Shown in pieces: positions 16,400 through 25,539 of a DNA stretch of 64,000 nt (position 1 is its first letter; every line of letters starts with the position of its first letter). Source of the stretch: Paramesorhizobium deserti (GTDB lineage Bacteria; Pseudomonadota; Alphaproteobacteria; Rhizobiales; Rhizobiaceae). Location: positions 124,001-188,000 of the forward strand of contig NZ_LNTU01000034.1 in the NCBI RefSeq assembly GCF_001558695.1. The letters are read 5' to 3'. The translations under genes were made by a program, and so were the position numbers. The notes beneath the pieces were generated by a model. The model did not search any database and was not told where the DNA came from. It was given only the letters and a program-made list of their open reading frames with translations.

Positions 16400-17608
16400 A
16401 TGAAGCTATTGGCAATCGCATCCGCTGCCCTGTTGGCCGCAACCGTCATTCCGGCGCAAAGCGCCGAGATTTCCGACGGCAAGGTCAAGATCGGCATCCT
16501 CAACGACCAGTCGGGCGTTTATGCCGATTTCGGCGGCAAATGGTCCTATGAAGCCGCCAAGATGGCGGCGGAGGATTTCGGCGGCAAGGTGCTTGACGCC
16601 CCCATCGAGATCATCACCGCCGACCACCAGAACAAGCCGGACATTGCGTCGAATATCGCGCGCCAATGGTATGATACCGAACAGGTCGATTCCATCATGG
16701 AGCTGACCACCTCGTCGGTGGCACTCGCTGTTCAGGGACTCTCGAAAGAGAAAAAGAAAGTCACCATGGCCACCGGTCCGGCCACGACAGAGCTGACCGG
16801 TAAGCAATGCTCGCCCTATGGCTTCCATTGGGCCTATGACACGCATGCGCTGGCTGTCGGCACTGGCGGCGCGCTGGTCGAGCAGGGCGGCGACAGCTGG
16901 TATTTCCTCACAGCTGATTATGCCTTCGGCTATTCGCTGGAAGAACAGACCGCCAAATTCGTCACCTCGAAGGGCGGCAAGGTGCTCGGTCAGGTCCGCC
17001 ACCCGCTGGCCACGACCGATTATTCGTCATTCCTGCTGCAAGCCCAGTCCTCCGGCGCCAAAGTGATCGGCCTCGCCAATGCCGGCCTCGATACGTCGAA
17101 CGCCATCAAGCAGGCCGCGGAATTCGGCATCGTTGCCGGCGGCCAGCGTCTTGCGGCTCTTCTCTTCACGCTTGCCGAAGTCCATGGCCTCGGCCTCGAG
17201 GCGGCACAGGGCCTGACCCTGACCGAAGGTTTCTATTGGGACCGGGACGATCAGTCGCGTGAATTCGGCCGCAAATTCTTCGAGCGCACGGGCCGCATGC
17301 CCAACATGGTCCATACCGGCACCTATTCCGCGGTAACGCAATATCTCAAGGCTATCCAGGCGGCGGGCACCGACGAGACCGAGGCGGTCGCCAAGAAGCT
17401 GCATGAAATGCCGGTGGAGGATGTCTTTGCTCGCGGCGGCAAGGTGCAGGCGAACGGCCGCATGGTCTACGACATGTATCTGATGGAAGTGAAGAAGCCG
17501 GACGAAAGCAAGGAGCCCTGGGATTATTACAAGGTGCTGGCAACCATTCCCGGCGATCAGGCTTATCTCTCCGCGCAGGAAAGCGGCTGTCCGCTGGTTT
17601 CGCAATAA
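16400..17608 (+). CDS. ABC transporter substrate-binding protein, branched-chain amino acid type
   Basis: 402 residues with a signal peptide (MKLLAIASAALLAATVIPAQSA) and a type I periplasmic-binding fold: VKIGILNDQSGVYADFGGKW, then AKMAAEDFGGKV and TGPATTELTGKQCSPYGFHW. This is the Peripla_BP_6 family found with LivHMGF transporters. A strong GGGAGGAG ribosome site precedes the start. The two Cys residues (in KQCSPYG and ESGCPLVS) may form a disulfide. The family binds amino acids but also amides, aromatic acids and other small solutes, so the ligand is open; the operon's GMC oxidoreductase hints at an alcohol or a related compound. Confidence 0.88.
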   Translation: MKLLAIASAALLAATVIPAQSAEISDGKVKIGILNDQSGVYADFGGKWSYEAAKMAAEDFGGKVLDAPIEIITADHQNKPDIASNIARQWYDTEQVDSIMELTTSSVALAVQGLSKEKKKVTMATGPATTELTGKQCSPYGFHWAYDTHALAVGTGGALVEQGGDSWYFLTADYAFGYSLEEQTAKFVTSKGGKVLGQVRHPLATTDYSSFLLQAQSSGAKVIGLANAGLDTSNAIKQAAEFGIVAGGQRLAALLFTLAEVHGLGLEAAQGLTLTEGFYWDRDDQSREFGRKFFERTGRMPNMVHTGTYSAVTQYLKAIQAAGTDETEAVAKKLHEMPVEDVFARGGKVQANGRMVYDMYLMEVKKPDESKEPWDYYKVLATIPGDQAYLSAQESGCPLVSQ

Positions 17609-17619
17609 GGACCTTGGAC

Positions 17620-18435
17620 ATGACGGCCACGGTCATGGCTGACACGGCGAAGATGAAAACTTCGCCGGGTCCCGATCACGAAGGTGCGCGGGTGGTTCTT
17701 TCCGCCCGCGGCCTGCGGAAGGATTTTGGCGGCTTCAATGCCGTCAACAATGTCGATCTCGATGTGCATCACGCGAGGGTCCACGCGCTGATCGGCCCGA
17801 ATGGTGCGGGCAAGACCACGGTCTTCAACCTGCTCACCAAATTTCTGCAGCCGACCAGCGGCACCATCATGCTTTTGGGTGAAAACATCACCAGGACGCC
17901 GCCCGCAAGGGTCGCCCGGATGGGGCTCGTCCGTTCCTTCCAGATCTCGGCGATCTTCCCGCATCTGACGGTGCTGGAGAATGTTCGCGTCGCGCTGCAG
18001 CGGCCGAACGGCCTCGCCATCCAGTTCTGGCGGTCGATGGGCGCACTCGACGAACTCAACGAGCGTGCGATGCAATTGCTTGAGCAAGTCGGGCTGCAGG
18101 ACGCACCCAACATGCTTGCCGCGGACCTCTCCTATGGCCGTAAGCGCGTGCTCGAAATCGCCACCACGCTGGCGCTCGATCCGAAAGTGCTGCTTCTCGA
18201 TGAGCCGATGGCTGGCATGGGCCAGGAGGATGTCGGCAATGTCGCCCGCCTCATCAGCAAGGTGGCGAAAAGCCGCGCCGTCTTGATGGTGGAGCATAAT
18301 CTGCGGGTGGTCGCCGACATATGTGATCATGTGACTGTGCTGCAGCGCGGCGAAATCCTCGCCTCCGGCGACTACCGCACCGTCAGCCAGGACGAGCGCG
18401 TCCGCATCGCCTATATGGGAACCGAGCATGAATAA
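17620..18435 (+). CDS. ABC transporter ATPase, LivG type
   Basis: 271 residues. Walker A GPNGAGKTT, the family's VRSFQISAIFPHLTVLENV region, the signature LSYGRKRVLEIATTLAL and Walker B VLLLDEPMAGM identify a LivG-type ATPase. The signature begins LSYG in place of the LSGG/LSYGQ more often seen, which is within family variation. The start is the ATG with AAGG 9 bp upstream; a TTG 2 codons earlier lies too close to that site. The 3' end overlaps livF by 8 bp. It powers import of the solute bound by the protein at 16400-17608. Confidence 0.92.
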   Translation: MTATVMADTAKMKTSPGPDHEGARVVLSARGLRKDFGGFNAVNNVDLDVHHARVHALIGPNGAGKTTVFNLLTKFLQPTSGTIMLLGENITRTPPARVARMGLVRSFQISAIFPHLTVLENVRVALQRPNGLAIQFWRSMGALDELNERAMQLLEQVGLQDAPNMLAADLSYGRKRVLEIATTLALDPKVLLLDEPMAGMGQEDVGNVARLISKVAKSRAVLMVEHNLRVVADICDHVTVLQRGEILASGDYRTVSQDERVRIAYMGTEHE

Positions 18436-19138
18436 GGGAAAGCCGCTGCTCGCCGTTCGCGATCTCAACGCCTGGTATGGCGAGGGCCATGCCCTGCACG
18501 GCGTCAATCTCGACATCTATCAGGGAGAGACCGTCACGCTGCTTGGCCGCAACGGCGTCGGCAAGACAACGACGCTACGCGCCATCATGGGCATCATCCG
18601 CAAGCGTACCGGCTCCATCACCTTCGACGGTCATGATCTGATGCGGCTTCCGCTGCACAGGACGGCCCATACCGGTATCGGCTTCGTGCCGGAGGAGCGT
18701 GGCATCTTCGCCAGCCTCAGCGTCGAGGAAAATCTGCTGCTGCCGCCAGCCGTCGCCAGGAACGGCATGTCGATTGAGGAGATATTCGAGCTTTTCCCCA
18801 ATCTGAAGGAGCGGCGCAACAGCCCCGGCACCAAGCTTTCCGGTGGCGAACAGCAGATGCTGGCCATCGCCCGCATCTTGCGCACCGGCGTCAAGCTTCT
18901 GCTCCTCGACGAGCCGACGGAGGGGCTGGCGCCGGTCATCGTGCAGCGCATCGGCGAAGTGCTGGTGACGCTGAAAAAACGCGGCATCACCGTGCTGCTC
19001 GTCGAGCAGAATTTCCGCTTCGCGGCCAAGGTCGCAGACCGTTTCTACGTTATGGAGCACGGCCATGTGACCGAGAGCTTCGACGTGGCGGAACTGCCGC
19101 AGCGCATGCCGATGCTCAACGAAGCCCTGGGAGTATAA
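18428..19138 (+). CDS. ABC transporter ATPase, LivF type
   Basis: 236 residues, the normal LivF size. It has Walker A GRNGVGKTT, the LivF-specific GFVPEERGIFASLSVEENL, the signature LSGGEQQMLAIARIL and Walker B LLLLDEPTEGLAP. It starts within the end of the LivG-type gene (8-bp overlap), so the two ATPases are coupled and probably act as a heterodimer under the LivHM-type permeases. Confidence 0.93.
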   Translation: MNKGKPLLAVRDLNAWYGEGHALHGVNLDIYQGETVTLLGRNGVGKTTTLRAIMGIIRKRTGSITFDGHDLMRLPLHRTAHTGIGFVPEERGIFASLSVEENLLLPPAVARNGMSIEEIFELFPNLKERRNSPGTKLSGGEQQMLAIARILRTGVKLLLLDEPTEGLAPVIVQRIGEVLVTLKKRGITVLLVEQNFRFAAKVADRFYVMEHGHVTESFDVAELPQRMPMLNEALGV

Positions 19139-19143
19139 CGATC

Positions 19144-20031
19144 ATGACCATGATCTTCGGGATACCCGTCCAGGCCCTGCTCGGACAATTGCTTGTTGGC
19201 CTCATCAACGGCTCGTTCTATGCCATGCTGAGCCTTGGCCTCGCCATCATCTTCGGCCTGCTGCGCGTCATCAATTTCGCCCATGGCGCGCAATATATGT
19301 TGGGCGCCTTCGTCGGCTATCTGCTCCTAACGCTGCTCGGCATCGGCTATTGGCCGGCGCTGATCCTTGCACCGCTCATCATCGGGCTCGGCGGAGCGCT
19401 CATCGAGAGAGTGGCGCTGTCGCGTCTCTATAATCTCGATCCGCTCTACGGCCTGCTCTTCACCTTCGGCCTGGCGCTCGTGATCGAAGGCACCTTCCGC
19501 TATTATTACGGCGCTGCCGGACAGCCCTATGCCGTGCCGCCCTCGCTCGCGGGCGGAAACAATCTCGGCTTCATGTTCCTGCCCAATTACCGCGCTTGGG
19601 TGGTCGTCGCCTCGCTCATCGTCTGTCTCGGAACATGGCTGCTGATCGAGAAGACCAGGCTCGGCGCCTATCTGCGTGCCGCCACCGAGAACCCGACGCT
19701 GGTCAAGGCCTTCGGCATCAACGTGCCGCTGCTCCTGACCTTCACCTACGGGCTCGGCGCGGCACTTGCCGGTCTTGCCGGCGTCATGGCGGCACCGATC
19801 TATCAGGTCAGCCCGCTGATGGGCTCCAATATCATCATCGTCGTCTTCGCCGTGGTCGTCGTCGGCGGCATGGGCTCCATTCTCGGCGCCATCGTCACCG
19901 GCTATCTGCTCGGCCTCTGCGAGGGGCTGACCAAGGTCTTCTATCCCGAGGCGTCCAATATCGTGATCTTCGTCATCATGGCGATCGTGCTCCTGCTGCG
20001 CCCGGCCGGACTGTTCGGAAAGGAGGCGTGA
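19144..20031 (+). CDS. ABC transporter permease, LivH type
   Basis: 295 residues with about eight membrane helices and the LivH start VQALLGQLLVGLINGSFYAMLSLGLAIIFGLLRVINFAHGAQYMLGAF, which is highly characteristic. The conserved cytoplasmic loop GAYLRAATENPTLVKAFGINV contacts the ATPases. It is the third gene of the transporter set, followed after a single base by the LivM-type permease. Confidence 0.93.
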   Translation: MTMIFGIPVQALLGQLLVGLINGSFYAMLSLGLAIIFGLLRVINFAHGAQYMLGAFVGYLLLTLLGIGYWPALILAPLIIGLGGALIERVALSRLYNLDPLYGLLFTFGLALVIEGTFRYYYGAAGQPYAVPPSLAGGNNLGFMFLPNYRAWVVVASLIVCLGTWLLIEKTRLGAYLRAATENPTLVKAFGINVPLLLTFTYGLGAALAGLAGVMAAPIYQVSPLMGSNIIIVVFAVVVVGGMGSILGAIVTGYLLGLCEGLTKVFYPEASNIVIFVIMAIVLLLRPAGLFGKEA

Positions 20032-20032
20032 C

Positions 20033-21025
20033 ATGGCCGAAACTGCGCTGACATCACTGGCACGACAGGAAGGAAAATCCGGCGCGAGCCCCCTGCAGAT
20101 CGCGCTGATCCTCATCGCGGTCGCGGCACTCATCGCCGCTCCCTTCTTCTTCTATCCGATTTTCATCATGAAGGTGCTCTGCTTCGCGCTCTTCGCCTGC
20201 GCCTTCAACCTGCTCCTCGGCTATACCGGGCTTCTCTCCTTCGGCCATGCCGCCTTCTTCGGCGGTGCCGCCTATTTCACCGCCCATGCCGTCAAGGAAT
20301 GGGGGCTCACCCCCGAGATCGGCATCCTGATCGGCGTCATCGGGGCGGCCGTGCTCGGCCTGGTGATAGGCTTCCTCGCCATCCGCCGCCAGGGCATCTA
20401 TTTCGCCATGGTGACGCTGGCGCTGGCGCAGATGTTCTATTTCTTCTGCCTGCAATCGGAATTCACCAAGGGCGAGGATGGCATCCAGGGCGTGCCACGC
20501 GGCCATCTCTTCGGCCTGATCGATCTCAACGTGCCGATCAACATGTATTATCTGGTCCTTGGCATCTTCCTGATCGGCGTCTTCGCCATCTGGCGCATCA
20601 TCAACTCGCCCTTCGGCATGATCCTCAAATCCGTGCGCGAGAATGAAAACCGCGCCATTTCGCTCGGCTATTCCGTCGGCAAATATAAGCTCGCCGCCTT
20701 CGTCATGTCGGCCGCCCTGGCCGGGCTTGCCGGTGCCACCAAGGCGCTGGTCTTCCAGTTCGCCACCCTGACCGACGTCACCTGGCAGATGTCGGGCGAG
20801 GTCATCCTGATGACGCTTCTCGGCGGCATAGGCACGCTCATCGGCCCGATCGTCGGCGCGACGCTCGTCGTGACGCTGCAGAACTATCTCGCGACATCGG
20901 ATTTTCCGGTCACGGTCGTCACGGGCGCGATCTTCATGATCTGCGTGCTCCTGTTCCGTCGCGGCATCGTCGGAGAGCTCTATGCATCAAGGCTCGGCCG
21001 CAAGCTGATGGCGAGACGCGACTGA
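20033..21025 (+). CDS. ABC transporter permease, LivM type
   Basis: 330 residues, with about nine to ten membrane helices. CFALFACAFNLLLGYTGLLSFGHAAFFGGAAY and the coupling loop SPFGMILKSVRENENRAISLGYSV are LivM signatures. It completes the permease pair of the uptake system and is followed 3 bp later by the GMC oxidoreductase, which indicates a single transcript. Confidence 0.93.
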   Translation: MAETALTSLARQEGKSGASPLQIALILIAVAALIAAPFFFYPIFIMKVLCFALFACAFNLLLGYTGLLSFGHAAFFGGAAYFTAHAVKEWGLTPEIGILIGVIGAAVLGLVIGFLAIRRQGIYFAMVTLALAQMFYFFCLQSEFTKGEDGIQGVPRGHLFGLIDLNVPINMYYLVLGIFLIGVFAIWRIINSPFGMILKSVRENENRAISLGYSVGKYKLAAFVMSAALAGLAGATKALVFQFATLTDVTWQMSGEVILMTLLGGIGTLIGPIVGATLVVTLQNYLATSDFPVTVVTGAIFMICVLLFRRGIVGELYASRLGRKLMARRD

Positions 21026-21028
21026 GCC

Positions 21029-22624
21029 ATGGCCGACATTTACGATTACATCATCGTCGGTGCCGGCACCGCGGGCTGTGCGCTCGCCAACCGTCTCTCC
21101 GCCGATCCCAACGTCTCCGTGCTGCTGCTGGAGGCCGGTGCCAAGGACAACTACGCTTGGGTCCACATCCCGGTCGGCTATCTCTACTGCATCGGCAACC
21201 CGCGCACCGACTGGTGCTTCACTACCGATCCCGAACCCGGGCTGAACGGCCGTGCGCTCGGCTATCCCCGTGGCAAGGTGTTGGGCGGCTGCTCCTCGAT
21301 CAACGGCATGATCTATATGCGCGGCCAGGCGCGCGATTACGATCTGTGGCGGCAGACCGGCTGCACCGGCTGGGGCTGGGACGATGTCCTGCCCTATTTC
21401 AAGAAATCCGAGGATTATTACGCCGGCCCTGACGAAATGCATGGCGTGGGTGGCGAATGGCGCGTCGAAAATGCGAGGCTTCACTGGGATATTCTCGATG
21501 CCTTCCGCGACGCGGCGGAGGCAGCAGGCATTCCGCGCACCGACGATTTCAACCGCGGCGACAATGAAGGCTCCTCCTATTTCAAGGTCAACCAGAAGCG
21601 CGGCATCCGCTGGAACACGGCAAAGGCCTTCCTCCGCCCTGCCCTCGGCAGACGCAATCTAACGGTGATGACAGGCGCGCATGTCCGCCGCCTGCTTCTC
21701 GATGGGCTCAAGGCGAGCGGCGTCGAATTCGACCAAAAGGCCGGTATGCGCAGCGTCAGGGCGCGGCGTGAGATCATCCTCTGCGCCGGTTCGGTCGGCT
21801 CGCCTCATATTCTGGAGCTCTCCGGCATCGGCCGTGGCGACGTCCTGCAAGAGGCCGGCATACCACTCGTTCTGGAGCGCAAGGAGGTCGGCGAAAACCT
21901 TCAGGATCATCTGCAACTGCGCTGCGCCTACAAGGTGACTGGTATCCGCACCCTGAACGAGCAGGCGAACCGGCTGTTGGGCAAGGCCGCGATCACGCTC
22001 GAATATCTCGTCAGCCAGTCCGGCCCTATGTCCATGGCTCCGAGCCAGCTCGGCGTCTTCACCCGTTCCGACCCCTCATTCGAGACGCCCAACCTGCAAT
22101 ATCACGTCCAGCCGCTGAGCCTGGAAAAATTCGGCGAGAACGTCCATCCCTTCCCGGCCTTCACCGCCAGCGTCTGCAATCTACGCCCTGATAGCCGCGG
22201 CTCGATCCATATCCGCAATCCCGATCACCGGGTGCAGCCGGCGATCCGCCCGAACTATCTCGCCGCTGAAACGGATCGACATGTCGCCGCCGACGCCATC
22301 CGGATTACCCGCCATATCGTCGCGCAGGAGCCGCTGCGGAAATATGCGCCCGAGGAGTTCAAGCCCGGACCGCAATACCAGACCGAGGACCAGTTGATAA
22401 AAGCCGCGGGCGAGATCGGCACGACGATCTTCCACCCCGTCGGCACCTGCCGCATGGGTGTCGACCCCGATGCCGTGGTCGATCCGCAACTGCGCGTCAA
22501 CGGCATTGAGGGCCTGCGCATCGCCGACGCCTCGATCATGCCGACCATTACTTCTGGCAACACCAATTCGCCGACGCTGATGATCGCGGAAAAGGCAGCC
22601 GATATGATCCTCGGGCGAGCCTGA
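21029..22624 (+). CDS. GMC-family FAD-dependent oxidoreductase (choline/alcohol dehydrogenase-like)
   Basis: 531 residues. The FAD-binding dinucleotide fold DYIIVGAGTAGCALANRL (about 6-23), the GMC signature 1 region GYPRGKVLGGCSSINGMIYMRG, signature 2 GSVGSPHILELSGIG and the C-terminal active-site part HPVGTCRMG are all present. GMC enzymes oxidise alcohols such as choline, polyethylene glycol, pyridoxine or aryl alcohols. As the last gene of the ABC transporter operon it probably acts on the imported solute or a derivative. Choline dehydrogenase is possible but no betaine aldehyde dehydrogenase or betI lies nearby. Confidence 0.9.
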   Translation: MADIYDYIIVGAGTAGCALANRLSADPNVSVLLLEAGAKDNYAWVHIPVGYLYCIGNPRTDWCFTTDPEPGLNGRALGYPRGKVLGGCSSINGMIYMRGQARDYDLWRQTGCTGWGWDDVLPYFKKSEDYYAGPDEMHGVGGEWRVENARLHWDILDAFRDAAEAAGIPRTDDFNRGDNEGSSYFKVNQKRGIRWNTAKAFLRPALGRRNLTVMTGAHVRRLLLDGLKASGVEFDQKAGMRSVRARREIILCAGSVGSPHILELSGIGRGDVLQEAGIPLVLERKEVGENLQDHLQLRCAYKVTGIRTLNEQANRLLGKAAITLEYLVSQSGPMSMAPSQLGVFTRSDPSFETPNLQYHVQPLSLEKFGENVHPFPAFTASVCNLRPDSRGSIHIRNPDHRVQPAIRPNYLAAETDRHVAADAIRITRHIVAQEPLRKYAPEEFKPGPQYQTEDQLIKAAGEIGTTIFHPVGTCRMGVDPDAVVDPQLRVNGIEGLRIADASIMPTITSGNTNSPTLMIAEKAADMILGRA

Positions 22625-22768
22625 GAGTGGAGATGTGGCCTTGCCTCTCATTGAGAAGCGGATTCCCGGCAATCAACCCATCTGGAAACCCCGTTCCGCG
22701 CCCGCCGCACAAACGGAATAATATTTCTTGTTTATCTTTGGCCTCATAGAAATTATGAAGCCCCATAA

Positions 22769-22795
22769 AGGTGGGAGCAACGGGTTGCCTCACCT
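22769..22795 (+). promoter_or_regulatory. Leader hairpin upstream of metQ
   Basis: GGTG..GCAA-CGGG-TTGC..CACC forms a stem with a small bulge around a CGGG loop, 37-63 bp before the metQ start. There is no T-run after it, so it is not an ordinary terminator. It may be a leader control element, but the conserved bases of SAM-II riboswitches were not recognised. Weak evidence only. Confidence 0.3.
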
Positions 22796-22831
22796 CAGTG
22801 ATTTTGAACGGGAATTCAAGGAAACAAGAAG

Positions 22832-23668
22832 ATGACGCTCTCCTCTCCCAAGTCGCCGGCACGCCGCGCCAGCCTGAAAGCGCTGCTGTTCTCGGCCATT
22901 GCGCTTACCGTCGGCTTCGCCGCCCCCGCATCGGGCCTTGCCCAGGACAAGACGATCAAGGTCGGCATCATGGGCGGGCAGGACGAGGAGATCTGGAAGG
23001 TCGTCGCCGATGAAGCCGCCAAGAACGGGCTGAAGATCGAAACCGTCACCTTTTCCGACTATACCCAGCCGAATGAAGCGCTCGACCGCAAGGAAATCGA
23101 CGCCAACGCTTTCCAGCACAAGCCCTATCTCGATGCGCAGATCGAGCAGCATCAGTATAAGATCGAGCCGGCCGGCTATACCGCCGTCTTCCCGATCGGC
23201 GTCTATTCGCGCAAGGTCAAGGACCTGAGCGAGCTGAAGGACGGCGCCTCGGTCGGCGTGCCGAACGACCCCTCGAACGAAGGCCGCGCGCTGCGCGTTC
23301 TCGAATCTCAGGGCCTGATCAAACTCAAGGACGATGCCGGCATCCTGGCGACGCCAATCGACATCGTCGAAAATCCGAAGAACCTGGAGATCAAGGAGCT
23401 CGATGCCGGCGTTGTCGGTCGCTCCATCGATGATCTCGATGCCGCCGTCGTCAACAATGATTGGGCGCTGAAGGCGGGCCTCGACCCCGTGAAGGACGTG
23501 ATCGCCCGCGAATCGAAGGAAAACAATCCCTATAACAACTTCATCGCGATCCGCACCGAGGACAAGGACGCCCCCTGGGTGAAGACCCTCGTCGCCGCCT
23601 TCCAGAACGATGCGGTGAAGGACAAGCTGCTTGAAGTCTACAAGGGAACGGCAATCCCGGCCTGGTAA
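22832..23668 (+). CDS. metQ: MetQ/NlpA-family methionine-binding protein
   Basis: 278 residues with a signal sequence (ALLFSAIALTVGFAAPASGLAQ) and the NlpA fold: IKVGIMGGQDEEIWKVV, TFSDYTQPNEALDRKEIDANAFQHKPYLD, FPIGVYSRKVKDLSELKDGASVGVPNDPSNEGRAL and a C-terminal YKGTAIPAW. MetQ proteins bind methionine and feed MetNI. No Cys lipobox is present, so unlike the E. coli protein it should be a free periplasmic protein. The gene comes first, giving the order Q-N-I in place of the common N-I-Q. Confidence 0.9.
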   Translation: MTLSSPKSPARRASLKALLFSAIALTVGFAAPASGLAQDKTIKVGIMGGQDEEIWKVVADEAAKNGLKIETVTFSDYTQPNEALDRKEIDANAFQHKPYLDAQIEQHQYKIEPAGYTAVFPIGVYSRKVKDLSELKDGASVGVPNDPSNEGRALRVLESQGLIKLKDDAGILATPIDIVENPKNLEIKELDAGVVGRSIDDLDAAVVNNDWALKAGLDPVKDVIARESKENNPYNNFIAIRTEDKDAPWVKTLVAAFQNDAVKDKLLEVYKGTAIPAW

Positions 23669-23774
23669 AACGCCATCCGGCATAGCCAGCTCGTAAGCCA
23701 CACGGTTCGGATATCCCCTATCCGGACCGTTTGTGCTTAAATGACGCGCCATCCGACGAAGTTCGAGGCAAGAT

Positions 23775-24875
23775 GTGAATACCCAGGCGATCAATATTCT
23801 CGCGCATGCCGTCGCGCAGGCGCAGCCCAAGGCAGCATCGGGCGACATCGTCGTCAAGCTGACCGACGTGCGGCGCTCCTTCGGCGAGACACCGGCGATC
23901 GATTCAGTCTCGCTCAGCGTGATGCGCGGCGAGATTCTCGGCATCATCGGCCGCAGCGGCGCGGGAAAATCGACCCTGATCCGCTGCCTCAACGGACTGG
24001 AACGACCGGATTCCGGCTCCGTTCAGGTCGAAGGCGTGGAGATCACCGCGCTCGATGAGCGCCGCCTGCAGCCGGTGCGCCGCCGAATCGGCATGGTCTT
24101 CCAGCATTTCAACCTGCTCTCCGCCAAGACGGTGGAAGACAATATCGCGCTGCCGCTCAAGATCGAGGGACAATCGCGGGCCCAGCGCAGGAAGCGCGTG
24201 GCGGAACTGCTTGAGCTCGTCGGCCTTTCCGACAAGGCAAAGAACTATCCCGCACAACTTTCCGGGGGCCAGAAACAGCGTGTCGGCATCGCCCGCGCGC
24301 TCGCGGCAAAGCCCTCCCTGTTGCTCTCGGACGAGGCGACCTCGGCGCTCGACCCTGAAACCACGCGGGCCATTCTGGCGCTTCTGAAGGACATCAACCG
24401 CCAGCTCGGGCTCACCATCCTGCTCATCACCCATGAGATGGAGGTAATCCGGCGGGTCGCAGACCGCGTCATCGTGCTTGATCGCGGCCGGATCGTCGAG
24501 GAAGGGCCGGTCTGGCAGGTCTTCGCCAATCCCGCAGCCGACACCACGAAAAGCATGCTGCAGGTGCTGATACCGGAACTGCCGCCCGTGCTGCGCGAAC
24601 GGCTTGATCCGGCGACGGGCGACGACGCTGTCGTCAGGGTCCGGCTCTCCGGCGATGCAGCGCGGCGTCCCTTCTTCGCCGGCTTGGCCGAGGCGACCGG
24701 CATCGGCGTCCGGCTCCTGCATGGCGGCATCGACACCGTGCAGGACGAGCCGGTCGGCACCTTGTTCCTTGGCCTTCCGGCTCGCGACAGGGCCGCGCTG
24801 GAGAAAGCGGTGCAATATCTCAACGCCAATGCGGACCATGTGGAGGTGCTGGGCTATGTCTCAGGCGATGCTTGA
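23775..24875 (+). CDS. metN: MetN, methionine ABC transporter ATPase
   Basis: 366 residues. Walker A GRSGAGKSTLIR, signature LSGGQKQRVGIARAL and Walker B LLLSDEATSALDPETT (the MetN variant SDEATSALD) are followed by a C-terminal NIL/ACT-like regulatory domain (about 270-360), which in MetN binds methionine and inhibits transport. The start is a GTG with GAGG 6 bp upstream. The N-terminal extension of about 25 residues before the first strand is longer than usual. Confidence 0.93.
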   Translation: MNTQAINILAHAVAQAQPKAASGDIVVKLTDVRRSFGETPAIDSVSLSVMRGEILGIIGRSGAGKSTLIRCLNGLERPDSGSVQVEGVEITALDERRLQPVRRRIGMVFQHFNLLSAKTVEDNIALPLKIEGQSRAQRRKRVAELLELVGLSDKAKNYPAQLSGGQKQRVGIARALAAKPSLLLSDEATSALDPETTRAILALLKDINRQLGLTILLITHEMEVIRRVADRVIVLDRGRIVEEGPVWQVFANPAADTTKSMLQVLIPELPPVLRERLDPATGDDAVVRVRLSGDAARRPFFAGLAEATGIGVRLLHGGIDTVQDEPVGTLFLGLPARDRAALEKAVQYLNANADHVEVLGYVSGDA

Positions 24876-25521
24876 TCTTCTCTGGCGCTCCTTCTGGGAA
24901 ACCATCATCATGACCGGCTTTTCCGGTCTGATCTCGCTGGTCGCGGGGCTGCCGCTGGCACTGATCCTCATCCTGACGGATCGTGGCGGGCTGGCCGAGA
25001 ACCTCTGGATAAACCGCAGCCTCGGCGCGGTCATCAATGGCTTCCGCTCCGTGCCCTTCATCATCCTGCTCGTGGCCTTGATCCCGGTCACCCGCTTCAT
25101 CGTCGGCACCTCGCTCGGCACCTGGGCGTCGATCGTGCCACTCTCCATTGCGGCTACTCCCTACTACGCCCGCATCGCCGAGGTCTCGCTGCGCGAGGTC
25201 GACAGGGGATTGATCGAGGCCGCTCGCTCGATGGGCGCGACGCGCTGGACGATCGTCCGCGAAGTGCTCGTCCCCGAGGCGCTGCCCAGCCTGGTGGCAG
25301 GCTTCACCGTGACGCTGGTGACGCTCGTCGGCGCATCGGCCATGGCCGGCGCCATCGGCGCTGGCGGCTTGGGTGATCTCGCGATCCGCTATGGCTATCA
25401 GCGTTTCCAGACGGAGATCATGCTCGCCGTCGTCGCGATCCTGATCGTGCTCGTCTCCGGTGTTCAGTGGATCGGCGATCGCCTCGTGGAGCGGCTGGAT
25501 CATCGCATCGTCAAGCGATGA
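24856..25521 (+). CDS. metI: MetI, methionine ABC transporter permease
   Basis: 221 residues beginning MSQAMLDLLWRSFWETIIMTG, with five membrane helices and the permease loop GLIEAARSMGATRWTIVREVLVPEALP. The length matches MetI. The ATG overlaps the end of metN by 20 bp and has GGAGG at 24842-24846. It forms the membrane channel for methionine import with MetN and MetQ. Confidence 0.93.
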   Translation: MSQAMLDLLWRSFWETIIMTGFSGLISLVAGLPLALILILTDRGGLAENLWINRSLGAVINGFRSVPFIILLVALIPVTRFIVGTSLGTWASIVPLSIAATPYYARIAEVSLREVDRGLIEAARSMGATRWTIVREVLVPEALPSLVAGFTVTLVTLVGASAMAGAIGAGGLGDLAIRYGYQRFQTEIMLAVVAILIVLVSGVQWIGDRLVERLDHRIVKR

Positions 25522-25539
25522 GGCGGTTTCACCGTCGGA

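Noticed and set aside
22625-22831. SAM-II riboswitch before metQ
   Set aside because: A hairpin is present, but the conserved pseudoknot sequence of SAM-II was not recognised, so only a generic leader hairpin is listed.
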